Shown: positions 44,392 to 55,313 of the stretch, piece by piece
How positions within the stretch are numbered: the first letter of the stretch is position 1
How the letters are laid out: the number at the start of each line of letters is the position of its first letter
Notes under the pieces: model-generated
Told to the model about the DNA's origin: nothing
Seen by the model: the letters and a program-made list of their open reading frames with translations, nothing else
Database searches by the model: none
Made by a program: the position numbers and the translations under genes
Assembly (NCBI GenBank): GCA_001599595.1
Contig: BCHH01000002.1
Span: forward strand, 906,390 to 970,389
DNA from: Beverwykella pulmonaria
Lineage: Eukaryota > Ascomycota > Dothideomycetes > Pleosporales > Melanommataceae
Reading direction: 5' to 3'
DNA: 64,000 nucleotides

Positions 44392-45773
44392 TGTCATTTC
44401 CTGTTGTATCAATACCGGCGTTGATTGGGAAAATTATTCCGCCGGAAAAACATTGCATGTTTGGGTTGATTCTAGCGATTTCTGTTTGGCGAACTTCACT
44501 TGTAACATATTTACATTGGTAATCGATGGATATACCCCTTGGCCTTGGGGGGTGGGAAGGAGCGAGGCGTCCTGCCCCTCCTGGGTGTGTAACGAATGAT
44601 ATACGATTGATGATTCCGGGTAATTGGATTCAAAATACACTTAGCTTACATTATTCATTTCATTGGCGGTATATTTTGTCAGACAGACTTGTGTTGCGCT
44701 CGTCTTTGTAATTACTTGGACATATCAAGGAATAGAGTTGTGTTGAATTCAAAACAACCATGTGAAATGCCGTCACGCGTCACGCGCTTCCAGAATAGCA
44801 GGCGGTCCCTTCGTGACAAGTAACTCGGGAGATGGGATGACACATGGAAATTGTGTGATGGGCTTTGTGTACATCAGTGTGCCGTTGTTTTGTGTGAAAC
44901 AATGTTGGGGTCAGAGCAAGGAACGGAAATTCATAGAATAATTAATGAACCCAGATTGGAAAATATGGCGCAAGTGTGTGATTGTGTCGTGTTTTTTTTT
45001 TTCGGCAACGGCGGTCTTGAGTTGGATTAGGCGGGATGAAAAGGGATGCGTGCTCTTGGGAGTAGAAAGTAGATTGAGTTGTGTATTCCAAGAGCTGCGG
45101 ATTTGGTGGGTGTAGACGTCGATGTCTTACTTGCGGGACGGGGGGTATGGTAGTTTTTGTCAAAGCTACAACTAGGTTTTGGAAGGTGTTCGGGTGGGGA
45201 GATAGGGAGGCTGCGTGCAACCCTTGCGAGGAAATCGTGGACATAGATGGTGCGTATTTAGTGGGTCTTGTATTGCGGCGATAAGTGTTATGTGTGGCTA
45301 TGAATTGTAAGAGATGGGTTTAGGGTCAGACTATGCTGTGTGGCTGAAATGGATGATGGCTCGAATCTGTGCTGCGGCATGTGTGGGTATTATGAAGAGA
45401 TAGTCATGAGAATAGAAATTCACAGTACCCTGCAGTTGTAAAATCTTGTACGGATTGAATCTTTTGATTGAATGTATAAAGACGCAGCCATGCGTGTCTC
45501 ATCATCTCATCGACGTTGTAACAAAGAGTCTCAGCCCTTCCTCTCGCGCTATCAACGTCATAACCGCATAAACACGTCGAGCTTCAAGCTCTCAGCCCAG
45601 TTATGTCACATGTAGACTAGCACCTAGCTGTCCAGCAGCTCGATCATCAGCCTATTAGCCTTCCACCCTTCTGCTGTAACCTAACCATTTTGACCAGAGA
45701 AAAAGAAGAAAGGTAAGAAAGATAAGGGTATCTGATAGGCACACGCACCGACTCAAAGGAGCCGTACGTTGAG
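44392..45773. other. Convergent intergenic region
   Basis: 3' flanks of the TBC (+) and GPI-type (-) genes. No supported gene. Confidence 0.5.
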
Positions 45774-47056
45774 TCACAGAGTCAGAACAGCGAGCATCAT
45801 CACGCTAAACAACCCCAGACTAACTTTCCTACCCCGGGCTCCGCCCTTGCCACCCATAGCCTGTGTCACAGCCCCTGGATACGCGGCGCTGGGCGTGGAT
45901 GTGGGGTGGGTAGTCGAAGTCGAAGTTAGGTTGATGTAGGTCGTGACCTCGACCGTGATGGGGCCATCCTTTCCTGTGAACTCACCACGCGCAGCCAAGT
46001 TGGTGGTGCTGGTGGGGAACGACGAGTTGCATGTCCGCGAGTAGAAAATCCCGTCCGTGGTGCTGCCGTTTGCTGACAGTATGAGGGTGGGGAATGTGAA
46101 AAGGGGCAATGACTTTATGGGTGAAGGGCTCAGGTAGACGGTCTTTTCGATGACGGTGGTTGCGTTGTAGGACTTTATTGTAGTTGGTTCATTAGTAGAA
46201 GAGCTGAGTGTTCGTCGTCAGTCGAACTGTACAATGGGAAAATGAATTTGAAGTGGCTACATACCCCTCGAAGGCCGAGCTGAGGCTGGACGAAGTAGAG
46301 GCCGAGGTTTTGATAACATTTTCTGACGCCCCTGATGATGACGTGGGGTTAATGTCACTAGTTGAGGTCTTCTTAACCACCTTGGACATCTCTGACGACG
46401 GGGTAACGCCGGCAGGTTTCGCGCGCCAGATCGTCATCGTCTTAGTGATAGTGCTCGTCCTGAGCTGCGTGATGGTGGTAGTTGGCTCAGCGGACTTCAC
46501 CGGGGCGACATCGCTAGCGGTCGAGGTGATGTAAATGACCGTCGTATCTACATCCTCGGAGCTTGCAGGACTCGATGTCAAATCGAAGACAGACGTGGCA
46601 GTTGGAGAAACGACCACCGTCTCGGTGATGGTGACAGTGATGGTCTGTCGCGTCTTGGTCGGGCAGAGGTAGGTAAGACGAGTGACAGCTCTGCTCATGG
46701 TGGCATCGCCAGTGCAAAGGCTGGGCACGCAAGTGGCAGCACAAAGCTCAGCGGTCGAAGTGGAAACTTTGTTGAAATCAGCGAGAAGAAGAGCGTCGCC
46801 GGCTAGGCTTACTAGGCGGTCTGTCCACACGCTTTTTGGGCGGATACAGAGAGGGTCTACTTACGAGACGTGATGGGTACGCTCGGTGCGAAAGAGGTGT
46901 CAACGGCTGCGTAAACACCAGCTGCATTGTCATCAGTACTATGAGATCCAAAGACCGATAGACAGAAGCAACTGGCCTCACAATTGGGCGGAAGAGAAAG
47001 AGGGGAGAGTACTCACGCAAGGCCATAACGGCGTAAACAGTGCTGCGATGAAGCAT
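45774..47056 (-). CDS. Ser/Thr-rich surface protein with GPI-anchor-type C-terminus
   Basis: Four minus-strand exons: 47056-47017, 46921-46865, 46802-46265, 46203-45774 (354 aa). A hydrophobic N-terminus (HRSTVYAVMALPGVYAA) may be a signal peptide. A small Cys block (ELCAATCVPSLC) is followed by long Thr/Ser/Val-rich stretches (QTITVTITETVVVSPTAT) typical of wall proteins. The C-terminus ends in a small-residue site and a hydrophobic tail (GGKGGARG then VSLGLFSVMMLAVLTL), as in GPI-anchored proteins. Exon 1/2 choice is the least certain; the other introns are in phase and well formed. No family name assigned. Confidence 0.7.
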
Positions 47057-48119
47057 ACCGAAAGATAATGGAGTGGTTAGTGCTGAACGTAAAGGTTGCT
47101 GAATAGGCGTATTGGGTGGCAGAGAGCGTGTTAAAGACCAAAGACCGAAAAGAGTGTGTGGTGTTGTGGTAAAGAAGCCCGAGGTTGACGGGCATATGGG
47201 GTTAATGGAGCGCAGGTCTTGGCGCTGGTGCGAACGGCAGTGACAGCGTCACCGGGGCAGCCGAGTGTAACGCGAGGGTGATTGTAATCCCCACTAACGA
47301 AACGGGGGGAAGGTTTAAGGTGATGTGAAAGTGAATGCTCAACATGCCGAGGCCGGAAGTGAGGTCTCTCTTTCTCTAGGGAAACATGCTGTGGCAGGTT
47401 GATTGTAATTAGGCATGGCACTCCCCTCTGAGTCTCGCGTGAAAGCTCACTGGCCACCTCCATGGACAAGTGCCATGTACCACTGATAGGACTCAGCATC
47501 CAGTCATAAATAGAAGTAGCAGATGATGTTATTAGAGATCATCAAAGGAGGAGACTGCATAGTGACTCTAAAAGCGGAAACACAGAGGAAAACGCAACAT
47601 GTAACAGGACACTCTCTAGCAACGAGTTTGTCCATTTTGATTTAACCACCTTCCTTACCTAGCAAAACTCAACGTTATCACGACACAAGGAGGAGCAGAG
47701 TGGTAGTATCACATGACCAAACATCATCACATAGATACCGCAGGCAAGACGAGAGAGAAGTGATTATAAGACATGGGCAGAGGACGGAGCCAGTATTGAA
47801 GAAAGCTCTTTATACTTTCTGGGTCGGCAGTAACATTTATGTCACCCTTCATCATAAGTCTTCCCGATGCTTCGTGAAGCTTTCCATACGCATGATCAGG
47901 GGATATATCCAATCTTCCAGTGCGCGAACTTGTCGTCCAAAGGCTCTTGTAAGGTCTAGCAACCCAATCCCGGAGCCCAGCAGGTCTTGCACAAATATGT
48001 TCTTCGCACTGTCCTCCACAAGCTATACAAAATGCTAATTGAGGAAGAAGCATGGCCCAGAACCCAATCTGCCAATAGCCTTACAGTTTCCCTTGGTGCA
48101 TTCGTCGGTTCGAAGTCGC
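47057..48119. other. Intergenic
   Basis: Promoter side of the surface protein gene and 3' flank of the DUF2458-like gene, both on the minus strand. No gene is seen. Confidence 0.5.
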
Positions 48120-49138
48120 TCAGTCTCCGTACATTTCCATCAGGTGGTTCAACATCTTCCGCTGCAATTCTAAGAGCTGCTTCTTCGTAATCTTTCTATT
48201 GGTGCCGTTATTCGGCTTTGACTCTACCTCTTCAATTGCCTCAGATGGCTCTGCATCGTCTGCAAGGACAAGTTCTGCCTTCACGCCAAAGAATGGAACG
48301 CCCAGTCCCTTCAGCGCTGTAGAGTGCGATTCGACCATTTGCTGGCTGGCGCGGTAAACTTTCTGGGTATACTGGTCGTGCTCCTCTTGCTCGCGTTCCG
48401 GGGTCTGGACGAGTCAATATATGCGGAATCGAGAATGCTGTGCTTAACCTACCCGGAGTGGTGCGGTGCCCTCGAGAATGCCTGGAAGTGACCTAAGGAA
48501 GAGAGTGAGTAATTTCGGGAAAGCCGTAAAGTTGTGGGACACATACACTGCCGCTCTGAACTTCTGCTCGTTTTCCCGCTTTTCAATGTGTTCTTTGTAA
48601 AGTCGTTCGCGGCCAGCAGCCCTAATATCTTCAGTCAAATTATTACAAAGGATGTGACTTAGCTCACCAAGCTTTCACATTTTGCTCTTGATCTTTCATC
48701 AACTATAAAAACATTATTATATGGAATTCATGTGAATGTGCTCGGAGAGTTCACCTTTTGAACGGAAGCTACAAAATTAGGGTTATGACCGGCAATCTTG
48801 TTAATGCAACGCAGGCCATGCTTCCACTCCGTTATGGTAGTAGGATCGATAGTTGGAGTCGCAGTTCTAGTCTGGGGCTTCGGAGGAGGTTGACAGTGTT
48901 GCAGTAGAGGCCAGCCATTCGATCTCGGATCTTGTGATTGATGATGACCGTATGACACAGGAGCGGGAGGGGCAGGTGCATGGCCAGAGATGCTGGCCTG
49001 CTGAGTTGGAAAAACTTGAGACGGATCATAGGGCTGTTGTTGATCTTGGTGTGCTACATTCGGCACCCCTGGTAGGTTTGCCAGCGTCTGGAGAATCTGG
49101 GCCAGATCCAGATTGTTTCCGTCATTATTCTCTGCCAT
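48120..49138 (-). CDS. DUF2458-like conserved fungal protein
   Basis: Five minus-strand exons: 49138-48755, 48702-48668, 48621-48547, 48492-48453, 48404-48120 (272 aa). A Gln/Pro-rich N-terminus leads to TITEWKHGLRCINKIAGHNP, then SVQKLMKDQEQNVKAWAAGR, RAAVSLPGILEGTAPLR, and EHDQYTQKVYRASQQMVESH. The order and the W/coiled-coil pattern fit fungal DUF2458 (PF10454), recalled from memory and not searched. Exons of 35, 75 and 40 nt make the gene easy to miss. The C-terminus is a short helical region (KKQLLELQRKMLNHLMEMYG). Function unknown. Confidence 0.72.
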
Positions 49139-49538
49139 GTTTTCGGAGAATAGGCCAGAAGCCGGCTGAATATCGCGAGGGAAATTCAGCTTGGCAGGTA
49201 TTTGCTTGAAGCGAGTCTAAGAGATTTTTATATGCTAGAGGGAACTCTCGATCTGTGTTTACCTAGCAGAGAGCGCATGACGTGGTTTATAGTTTTGTCA
49301 TACATATGCAAGGGCTCTGGCAGTAATAGTAGAGATTGGACAATGTCACAGCATGATTGAGAATGTCGGATGGCGATGACCCAGGTGAAGGTTGTCAACC
49401 TTGGAAAAACGTATTCCCGCCCCGCAGCTCCGCGGCATTCTCCGCATCTTCAACTTTTATCGAATCACACCAGCTTGTCTCTTCCCCTCCATCCACCTTG
49501 CGGCGTCCTCTGATCACTCTCAATTGCTCCACCCCACC
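49139..49538. promoter_or_regulatory. Divergent promoter region
   Basis: 400 bp between the DUF2458-like (-) and COX14-like (+) genes. No specific element is identified. Confidence 0.4.
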
Positions 49539-50388
49539 ATGTCGTCCAAGTACACCAAAGATGCAACGCGGTTTACCGCAACGGGTGTGTGGGCACACAC
49601 AAAGCCAGGCCGCGCCACTACTCTCCCCACCGTAGATCCAGCACCCAAAAATGAGACACCCGCACAGAAGGTCAAGCGACTTAGAGAGGCAGCAAACCGG
49701 GCAAAGATGGCACAGGTCACACGGTGGGATTATGCGTACCTATATGGGCGAATGGCGGCAGATGCGGCACATAGATTGACAGTGTATGGAATTATCTTTG
49801 CGACAGGTAGGAGCTCAATTGCACTCGAAGGAGTGACAATTGCAATAACGAAAGTATATAGATCACTAATACATCCCAGGCTGCATTGGTGTCCTCGCTG
49901 TATTTTCTATAGGAGACATGGTCGTATACAACCGCCGGAAACGCGCAATCTGGTTTGAAGACCAAGAGATAGAGCAAGCCAAGATCCTCGCACTTGCACG
50001 AACCGCAGTATTACAGGGAACCGCATCGCCCGCACAGAAAGCACTAGTGGAGGGGATAGCGGAAGAGGAAGAGGCTATGGAGAAGAAGAAGGCCGAGCGA
50101 AAGCTTCACTCGAGGTTACTGTGGTGGATGCATGGCGACTGGAGGGAAGAGAAGGAATTGAAGCAACAGAGGGCCCTAGCCGTGGCGGATTTCAAGAAGC
50201 TGGAGGCAGAACAGATGGGGGTCACACAAGCTGTCAAGGACGCTCGAGTGAACGCGGGATTCCAAACCAATGACGGAACAACAGTCGGCGGGCCACTGGA
50301 TCAAGCTGCTGCGGATGCAACAGGCGCCGTGAAAGAGACGAGCAAGGGCTGGCTTGGCTGGATAGTGGGTGGGAAGAAGTCTGAATAG
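49539..50388 (+). CDS. COX14-like cytochrome oxidase assembly protein
   Basis: Two exons, 49539-49806 and 49880-50388 (258 aa). A single membrane segment across the intron (RLTVYGIIFATGCIGVLAVF, followed by SIGDMVVYNRRKR) preceded by AADAAH resembles the short COX14/PF14880 domain of mitochondrial inner-membrane assembly factors. It is flanked by long charged helices (EEEEAMEKKKAERKLHSRLL). Longer than yeast Cox14, as in other filamentous fungi. Family call is by eye. Confidence 0.65.
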
Positions 50389-50639
50389 ATGATGGGAGGC
50401 GGCACAGACTAATACATGATCCTTTTGGCAGAGTGGACTGCAGACCTGTATCATATCCGATCTCCCAGCCTGTACATTTTTGTTCTACCAATTGTACTGC
50501 ATCGTGGAGTTTAGGAGCACATCTTGTGTTGGGAGCATATGATCTTGGTCTGGGTATCTTCAAAATTCAAGTCGATAGTTAAACATCTAAACTCCAACGC
50601 ACAGCGTTCCAAACGCCTGTACTCCATTGTCGTTCCCCA

Positions 50640-51286
50640 TTATTGATCCGCTTGGCCTGACACAGGGATGTATGTTCGTCGTTCTCGAGCCCTCTAAGCA
50701 AGCATTAGCATGTGCCAGACAAGCCCCCAATACTCCAAACAACATCTGAGTATGGGGCAAACAGCTCTAAGCTCTACTTACAGTTGCCCATTGATCAATC
50801 CAAGGTCGTACGACCGCATAACTCAACAAGCCCACAGTCGCGAATATGAATAGGAAGACGACAGCCTGGTCCTTTGCGGAATCTCTCTCTGCGGTATCCG
50901 TCAGCACTTCCATCCTTGAAGCTCGTATATATGCCCAGCACTCACGGAAGCACGTAGTGAACACATTATCCTCCTTCTCGCCATTGCAGAACGGATAGCT
51001 CAAGCAAAACTGGCGATTGCAGTCATTACATGTCTTCTTCGAGGCGCGGTCCTTCAACAAGTCGGGAACAGGTTTTCCGGTGGTTACGGGAGAATCGAGT
51101 GCGACAATGGTGCTGTTGCCGAAGCAGGTGCACTTGCAGAAAGACGTGGGTGCTGCGTCGCACGGTTAGCTAGCTTTCAATAAGATTGATGGGTGAATAG
51201 GAGGACAGCGTACATGCGGCTAGGGCAGTGGAGAGGAATGGGATAAAAGCCAGGAGTAATAGTACCCAGGAGGTCTGTCTCTTCAT
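50640..51286 (-). CDS. Small Cys-rich single-pass membrane protein
   Basis: Four minus-strand exons: 51286-51214, 51152-50946, 50888-50782, 50693-50640 (146 aa). A signal peptide (TSWVLLLLAFIPFLSTALAA) precedes a lumenal Cys-rich part (SFCKCTCFGNST, TCNDCNRQFCLSYPFC, TTCFQRDS), then a transmembrane helix (AVVFLFIFATVGLLSYAVV) and a basic tail (RARERRTYIPVSG). The last 18 codons lie in an exon beyond an 88-bp intron with a perfect TGCTAAT branch. A conserved-looking fungal orphan family; function unknown. Confidence 0.78.
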
Positions 51287-51606
51287 CCTTGCGACTCTCT
51301 AATGTTGGATATGATGATGTCGTTGTCGCCAGCTTCAAATACGTCTCCGCCGGCGCATCGCGAACTCGCCCGCGAACCAGCCACTCGGACCAGGCTAAGG
51401 TCTGAGCCACAATCCTAAGCTTTTGCCCAACCCTTCCCCCTCCAACCGGTGCGACCCATATTGCAACCCACCGCCGACTACGCTTTATCCATAGCCCTGG
51501 TCTTCGCTTGTATCTCGTATATATCACGCTCTCATCTAGGTTTTACCGACTCGGCACGTGTTCCCTTCTCTTCTCAGCATCGTCGCGTCGGACGAGCTGC
51601 AACTCG
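51287..51606. promoter_or_regulatory. Divergent promoter region
   Basis: 320 bp between the Cys-rich membrane protein (-) and the Lys-rich nucleolar-type protein (+). Confidence 0.4.
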
Positions 51607-53496
51607 ATGCCGCCAGTAGCACCGGCGGCTACCAAACCCACGCCCTTCCCAGCTCCTCAATCCACTGCAAAAGCTACGGCCCCCGCGGTCCAAACAGACG
51701 AGAACGCGACTGTGAGGTTACACATCACGCCATTTAGTCCAGCGCTGTTAAAAGCCTACCTCGGTCCCTCGGTGCTACCTCTCGCGCAGAATATTTCCTA
51801 CCACCACGTCGAGACCTTCCCCGAGAAAGGCTTCGGCTACCTGGAGCTACCAATCATGGAAGCGCAGAAGCTGAGAAAGAAGCTTAATGGATCGACACTG
51901 AAGGGTTCTAAGGTAAAGATTGAAGATGCAAAGTCCGAGAAGCGCAAAGCTATTAGCGAGGATCCTGAGGCGGTCAAGGAGAATGAGGAGCGGCCGGTGA
52001 AGCGCGCGAAGAAAGCGAAGAAGGAGCAGGGTGTGCTGGAAGGCGTCGAATTGCCGGATGACAGGAAAGTCAAGCGGGGATGGACAGAACCGGCAGGCAA
52101 GAGCAAGAAAGATAAGAGGGACAAGAAGGAGAAAAAAGACTTGAAGACAAAACAGAAAGAGTCCAAGTACACAAAGGAGCCAGAGATGCTGTTCAAAGCG
52201 AAGCTGACCCCCGTTGCGGCTACCGAACTGGCTCAAAAGGAAAAGAAGGACAAAAAGGATAAAAAGAAGGAAAAGGAGGACAAGAAGGGAAAAAAAAAGT
52301 CCAAGTCCAAGCAGGAAGTCATAGTTCACGAGTTCAAGAAGAACAAGAAAGAGCCGAGTTTCCTTAGGAGTACCAAAGTGTCGACGGAGAAGAAGCCTCC
52401 AGTGGAGTACATCAACGGAACAGGATGGGTAGATGAAGACGGAAATGTGGTGGAAGCGGAGACCGGGAAGGCAAGAAATAGGCGGGTGTTGGAATTGGTC
52501 GATTCTGTGCCAGTGCAGCAGCCAGTGAAGAAGAAATCGTCGGCGACACCGGAACCCACACCATCTCCCAAAACCGCAATCAAGTCAAAGCCAACGAAGA
52601 GGTCGAAGAAGGCCACGCCTCCGCCTTCGTCGTCCGAGTCTGAGGCAGAAGACTCCTCAGTAGTCTCATCATCCTCCGAAGATGAGGCTTCCGGCAACGA
52701 GGAGGACTCTGAAGCCGAATCATCCGCCTCATCTCCGGCTCAAGTGATCAGTGCACCCCAAATAGATGTAACCCCGTCCTCCCCAGACGATAAGAAACAA
52801 ATCCATCCTCTAGAAGCCCTGTTCAAGCGCCCCAGACCGCCTCCACTCACATCCCCAACCACCTCCACCCCAACATCGGCGCCAGCAAAAGGCCTCGCAC
52901 CCATCAACACATCCTTCAGCTTCTTCGAAAACGAAAACAGCGAGCCCATGGACGTCGGTGCTGACGCTGGCGCCTCTGAAAACGCGCCAGTCACACCGTA
53001 CACACAGCGGGATCTCGAATGGAGAGGCTTGAGAAGTGCGGCACCGACTCCAGATACGGCGGCGATTGGACGCCGGTTCTCGTTCCCTTGGCGTAAAGGG
53101 AGTCAGGAGGTTGATGATGAGGAAGGGGACGACGACATCGAAGCCGGAAAACAACTCTCTAATAACACCAAAGCGAATTCGTCTGTTTCGCACCTCCCGG
53201 GTCTCGTGGAAGAAGACGAGGACGAGGACGCTGCGTCTGAGAAGGAAGAGGAAAGCGATGCCGAAGCTGGCGCTGATGTTGATGCAAATACAACACGTCT
53301 CGGGCCCCGCACACGCAGTAGTAGCAGGAAGACTGCTGGTACTGAAGAGGAGAAGGAGGAGAGCGAGTTCGGGAAGTGGTTCTGGGAAAATAGGGGAGAA
53401 AACAATCGCGCGTGGAAGAAGAGGAGGAGGGAGACGTTGAAGGCGAAGAGGTTGAGGGATAATAAGAAGATGGCTACTGGGGGAAGAGTTGTCTGA
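51607..53496 (+). CDS. Lys/Ser/Glu-rich nucleolar-type protein with N-terminal RRM-like fold
   Basis: Single exon, 629 aa from the first ATG at 51607. Residues about 38-115 look like a weak RRM (VRLHITPFSPALLKAYLGPS, GFGYLELPIMEAQKLRKKLN, LKGSKVKIEDAKSEK). It is followed by long Lys-rich stretches (KKDKKDKKKEKEDKKGKKKS), an acidic Ser block (SSSESEAEDSSVVSSSSEDE), and a C-terminal FGKWFWENRGENNRAWKKRR module. That ending and composition recall ribosome-biogenesis proteins such as NOP8/SRP40-like factors; assignment is tentative. Confidence 0.72.
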   Translation: MPPVAPAATKPTPFPAPQSTAKATAPAVQTDENATVRLHITPFSPALLKAYLGPSVLPLAQNISYHHVETFPEKGFGYLELPIMEAQKLRKKLNGSTLKGSKVKIEDAKSEKRKAISEDPEAVKENEERPVKRAKKAKKEQGVLEGVELPDDRKVKRGWTEPAGKSKKDKRDKKEKKDLKTKQKESKYTKEPEMLFKAKLTPVAATELAQKEKKDKKDKKKEKEDKKGKKKSKSKQEVIVHEFKKNKKEPSFLRSTKVSTEKKPPVEYINGTGWVDEDGNVVEAETGKARNRRVLELVDSVPVQQPVKKKSSATPEPTPSPKTAIKSKPTKRSKKATPPPSSSESEAEDSSVVSSSSEDEASGNEEDSEAESSASSPAQVISAPQIDVTPSSPDDKKQIHPLEALFKRPRPPPLTSPTTSTPTSAPAKGLAPINTSFSFFENENSEPMDVGADAGASENAPVTPYTQRDLEWRGLRSAAPTPDTAAIGRRFSFPWRKGSQEVDDEEGDDDIEAGKQLSNNTKANSSVSHLPGLVEEDEDEDAASEKEEESDAEAGADVDANTTRLGPRTRSSSRKTAGTEEEKEESEFGKWFWENRGENNRAWKKRRRETLKAKRLRDNKKMATGGRVV

Positions 53497-53795
53497 TGGT
53501 ATCGACTCCTCAATGCGGCTTCTGTTGTAAGGAGAGGATCTGTTTGATAGAATGGTTCCCAGAAATGAGTTCCATCTCGAGGTGTGTCGCGGCACAGGGG
53601 TCGGCGCGTTTTGGTATGTGTGTGAAGGGTGGATAGCTAAGTAGGTCTATGTGGTTCCATCCTACTCCAATATCATGCGACTTTCCTTTGCACATGCCGA
53701 TCAAGTCTCGTTCAACACCACCCATAACCAAGTCTATTGTTGTAATACATCCGAGCGTCAAAAAACTACCCTACCACGCGCCTTTCCATCGCATC

Positions 53796-54500
53796 CTATG
53801 AAGCATGCAAACCTCTCCACCGCACATGCACCTGTCCATCCTCCCCTACCCCATTCCATTTGCACTTTTCATCACTTCTCCTGTTTCCATCGCCATCACT
53901 CCTGCTTCCTCTTCTTGATCTAGTTTCCACCCCACTCTCACCCCGGATATGTGTGTTCGTGGTTGTATCCATGGGTGATTTTGATTCCGAGTTTGATTTC
54001 GAGTTTGACTTGGTATCCATACACCCATCCACTAGCGTCCAGTCTCCTGCAAACAGACAGTTCTCGCCCATCATTCCTTTCTCCGTTGCTTCGACGGTTT
54101 GCTCGGAGACGGCGGGCGGTGGTGAGGTGTGTGTAGATGGGGAGAGTGGCATGGAGACGGGATTTCTGATGGAGCAGCCTGTGTGTGGCGTTAGCTGGGT
54201 GGATATATGATTGAGTGGAAGATGTGAGCAGTGCGAGAATGCCGTGCAGTGGAAAGTGCAAGACAAAGAAGGAGGGCATGAACCAAAGTAGATGCTCAAC
54301 TTACCAAAGTCATATTCATCATCCATCGACGCTGCTCTCGGCGAGTCTCGGGAGCTGACTGAAAGGCGCCTTATCACATTGCCCATCGTTGTTCGTCTCT
54401 CCCAATATGTGGTCCAAGTGAGTCCGCGTAGACTGGTCTTGCAATTGATGCTCTCGTATGAAGATAGGGAATCATGTAGGGATAGTTTGGCAAGGGTCAT
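53796..54500 (-). CDS. Hypothetical protein
   Basis: Two minus-strand exons, 54500-54305 and 54178-53796 (192 aa). The intron is 126 bp, a multiple of three, with GTAAGT, a perfect GCTAACG branch and CACACAG, so the frame is open with or without splicing. N-terminal half RRLSVSSRDSPRAASMDDEY; C-terminal half SMPLSPSTHTSPPPAVSEQT, GENCLFAGDWTLVDGCMDT and a Ser/Asn/Lys/Arg-rich tail. No known domain. The good splice signals argue for a real gene. Confidence 0.45.
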   Translation of the reverse strand: MTLAKLSLHDSLSSYESINCKTSLRGLTWTTYWERRTTMGNVIRRLSVSSRDSPRAASMDDEYDFGKLSIYFGSCPPSLSCTFHCTAFSHCSHLPLNHISTQLTPHTGCSIRNPVSMPLSPSTHTSPPPAVSEQTVEATEKGMMGENCLFAGDWTLVDGCMDTKSNSKSNSESKSPMDTTTNTHIRGESGVETRSRRGSRSDGDGNRRSDEKCKWNGVGEDGQVHVRWRGLHAS

Positions 54501-55313
54501 GCTTCCAAGGCTTGTAATGAAGATGGAGATTCAGTGCGGGTAGTGAGTATGTCGTGATAGTTCATTTTACCACATACCAAGTAAATGAGCTCTCCCCCAT
54601 TCAAATATTTATGACCCTCATCTCCAAGCCGCAGCACGCAACCCACACTGCGCTACGCCACACTCAAAGATCGACATCAGAACTCGCACTGCTATTATAG
54701 CTTCATCGTTGTCGTGAAACACTTACAGTTGTACCCCCTCGCTTTCCCCCCACAATGACCCCCATGACGTCGATCTAGCATGCGCACAGTTAAACATTAG
54801 GGTCTAAATGCCCGGGCCGAATTGGCGGATATGAGATGTTGCACAGGACCCTGCATACAGATCGCACTACCTCTTGGCGTGGGTGTTGTGAACTCGATGT
54901 GCACAGAGCGGGTCTTGTTCGTTACGTCAAGGTGGGCGAAGATCAGCGTTGTTAGCTCGATTGAATTGAGAAAAAGAAACTTGATCATAACAGCGTGACA
55001 TATAGCTGCTGGGGGATTGGGTGATGGAACGGGCGATGAGAAATGAAAATGTGTAAGAAACGGGTTGAATATCGACATGGTCTATTCATTCATTTGTCAG
55101 GTCGTAGCCGCTCTCCGATCAAACCACAGTGTGCGGCTCTATGACCCAACAATCCTCATCATCGTGAAATGATGTTCTTAGAAATTTTGTTTCCATCACG
55201 GAAGGTCTTGCTCAATTGCGGACAAGACTCTTCTCAAATGAGCGGCTGTTCCTTTGTACCACTGACACGCTTGGCCGTCATTCCTAGTCTTTGCCCCACT
55301 TCCATCGACTCTT
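54501..55313. other. Intergenic
   Basis: No supported gene. Upstream of the hypothetical gene and downstream of the coiled-coil protein gene. Confidence 0.45.

Noticed and set aside
52810..53595. Large open frames antisense to the Lys-rich protein gene
   Set aside because: Mirror of the codon bias of the Lys/Glu/Ser-rich gene; Leu/Phe-rich translations are typical shadows.
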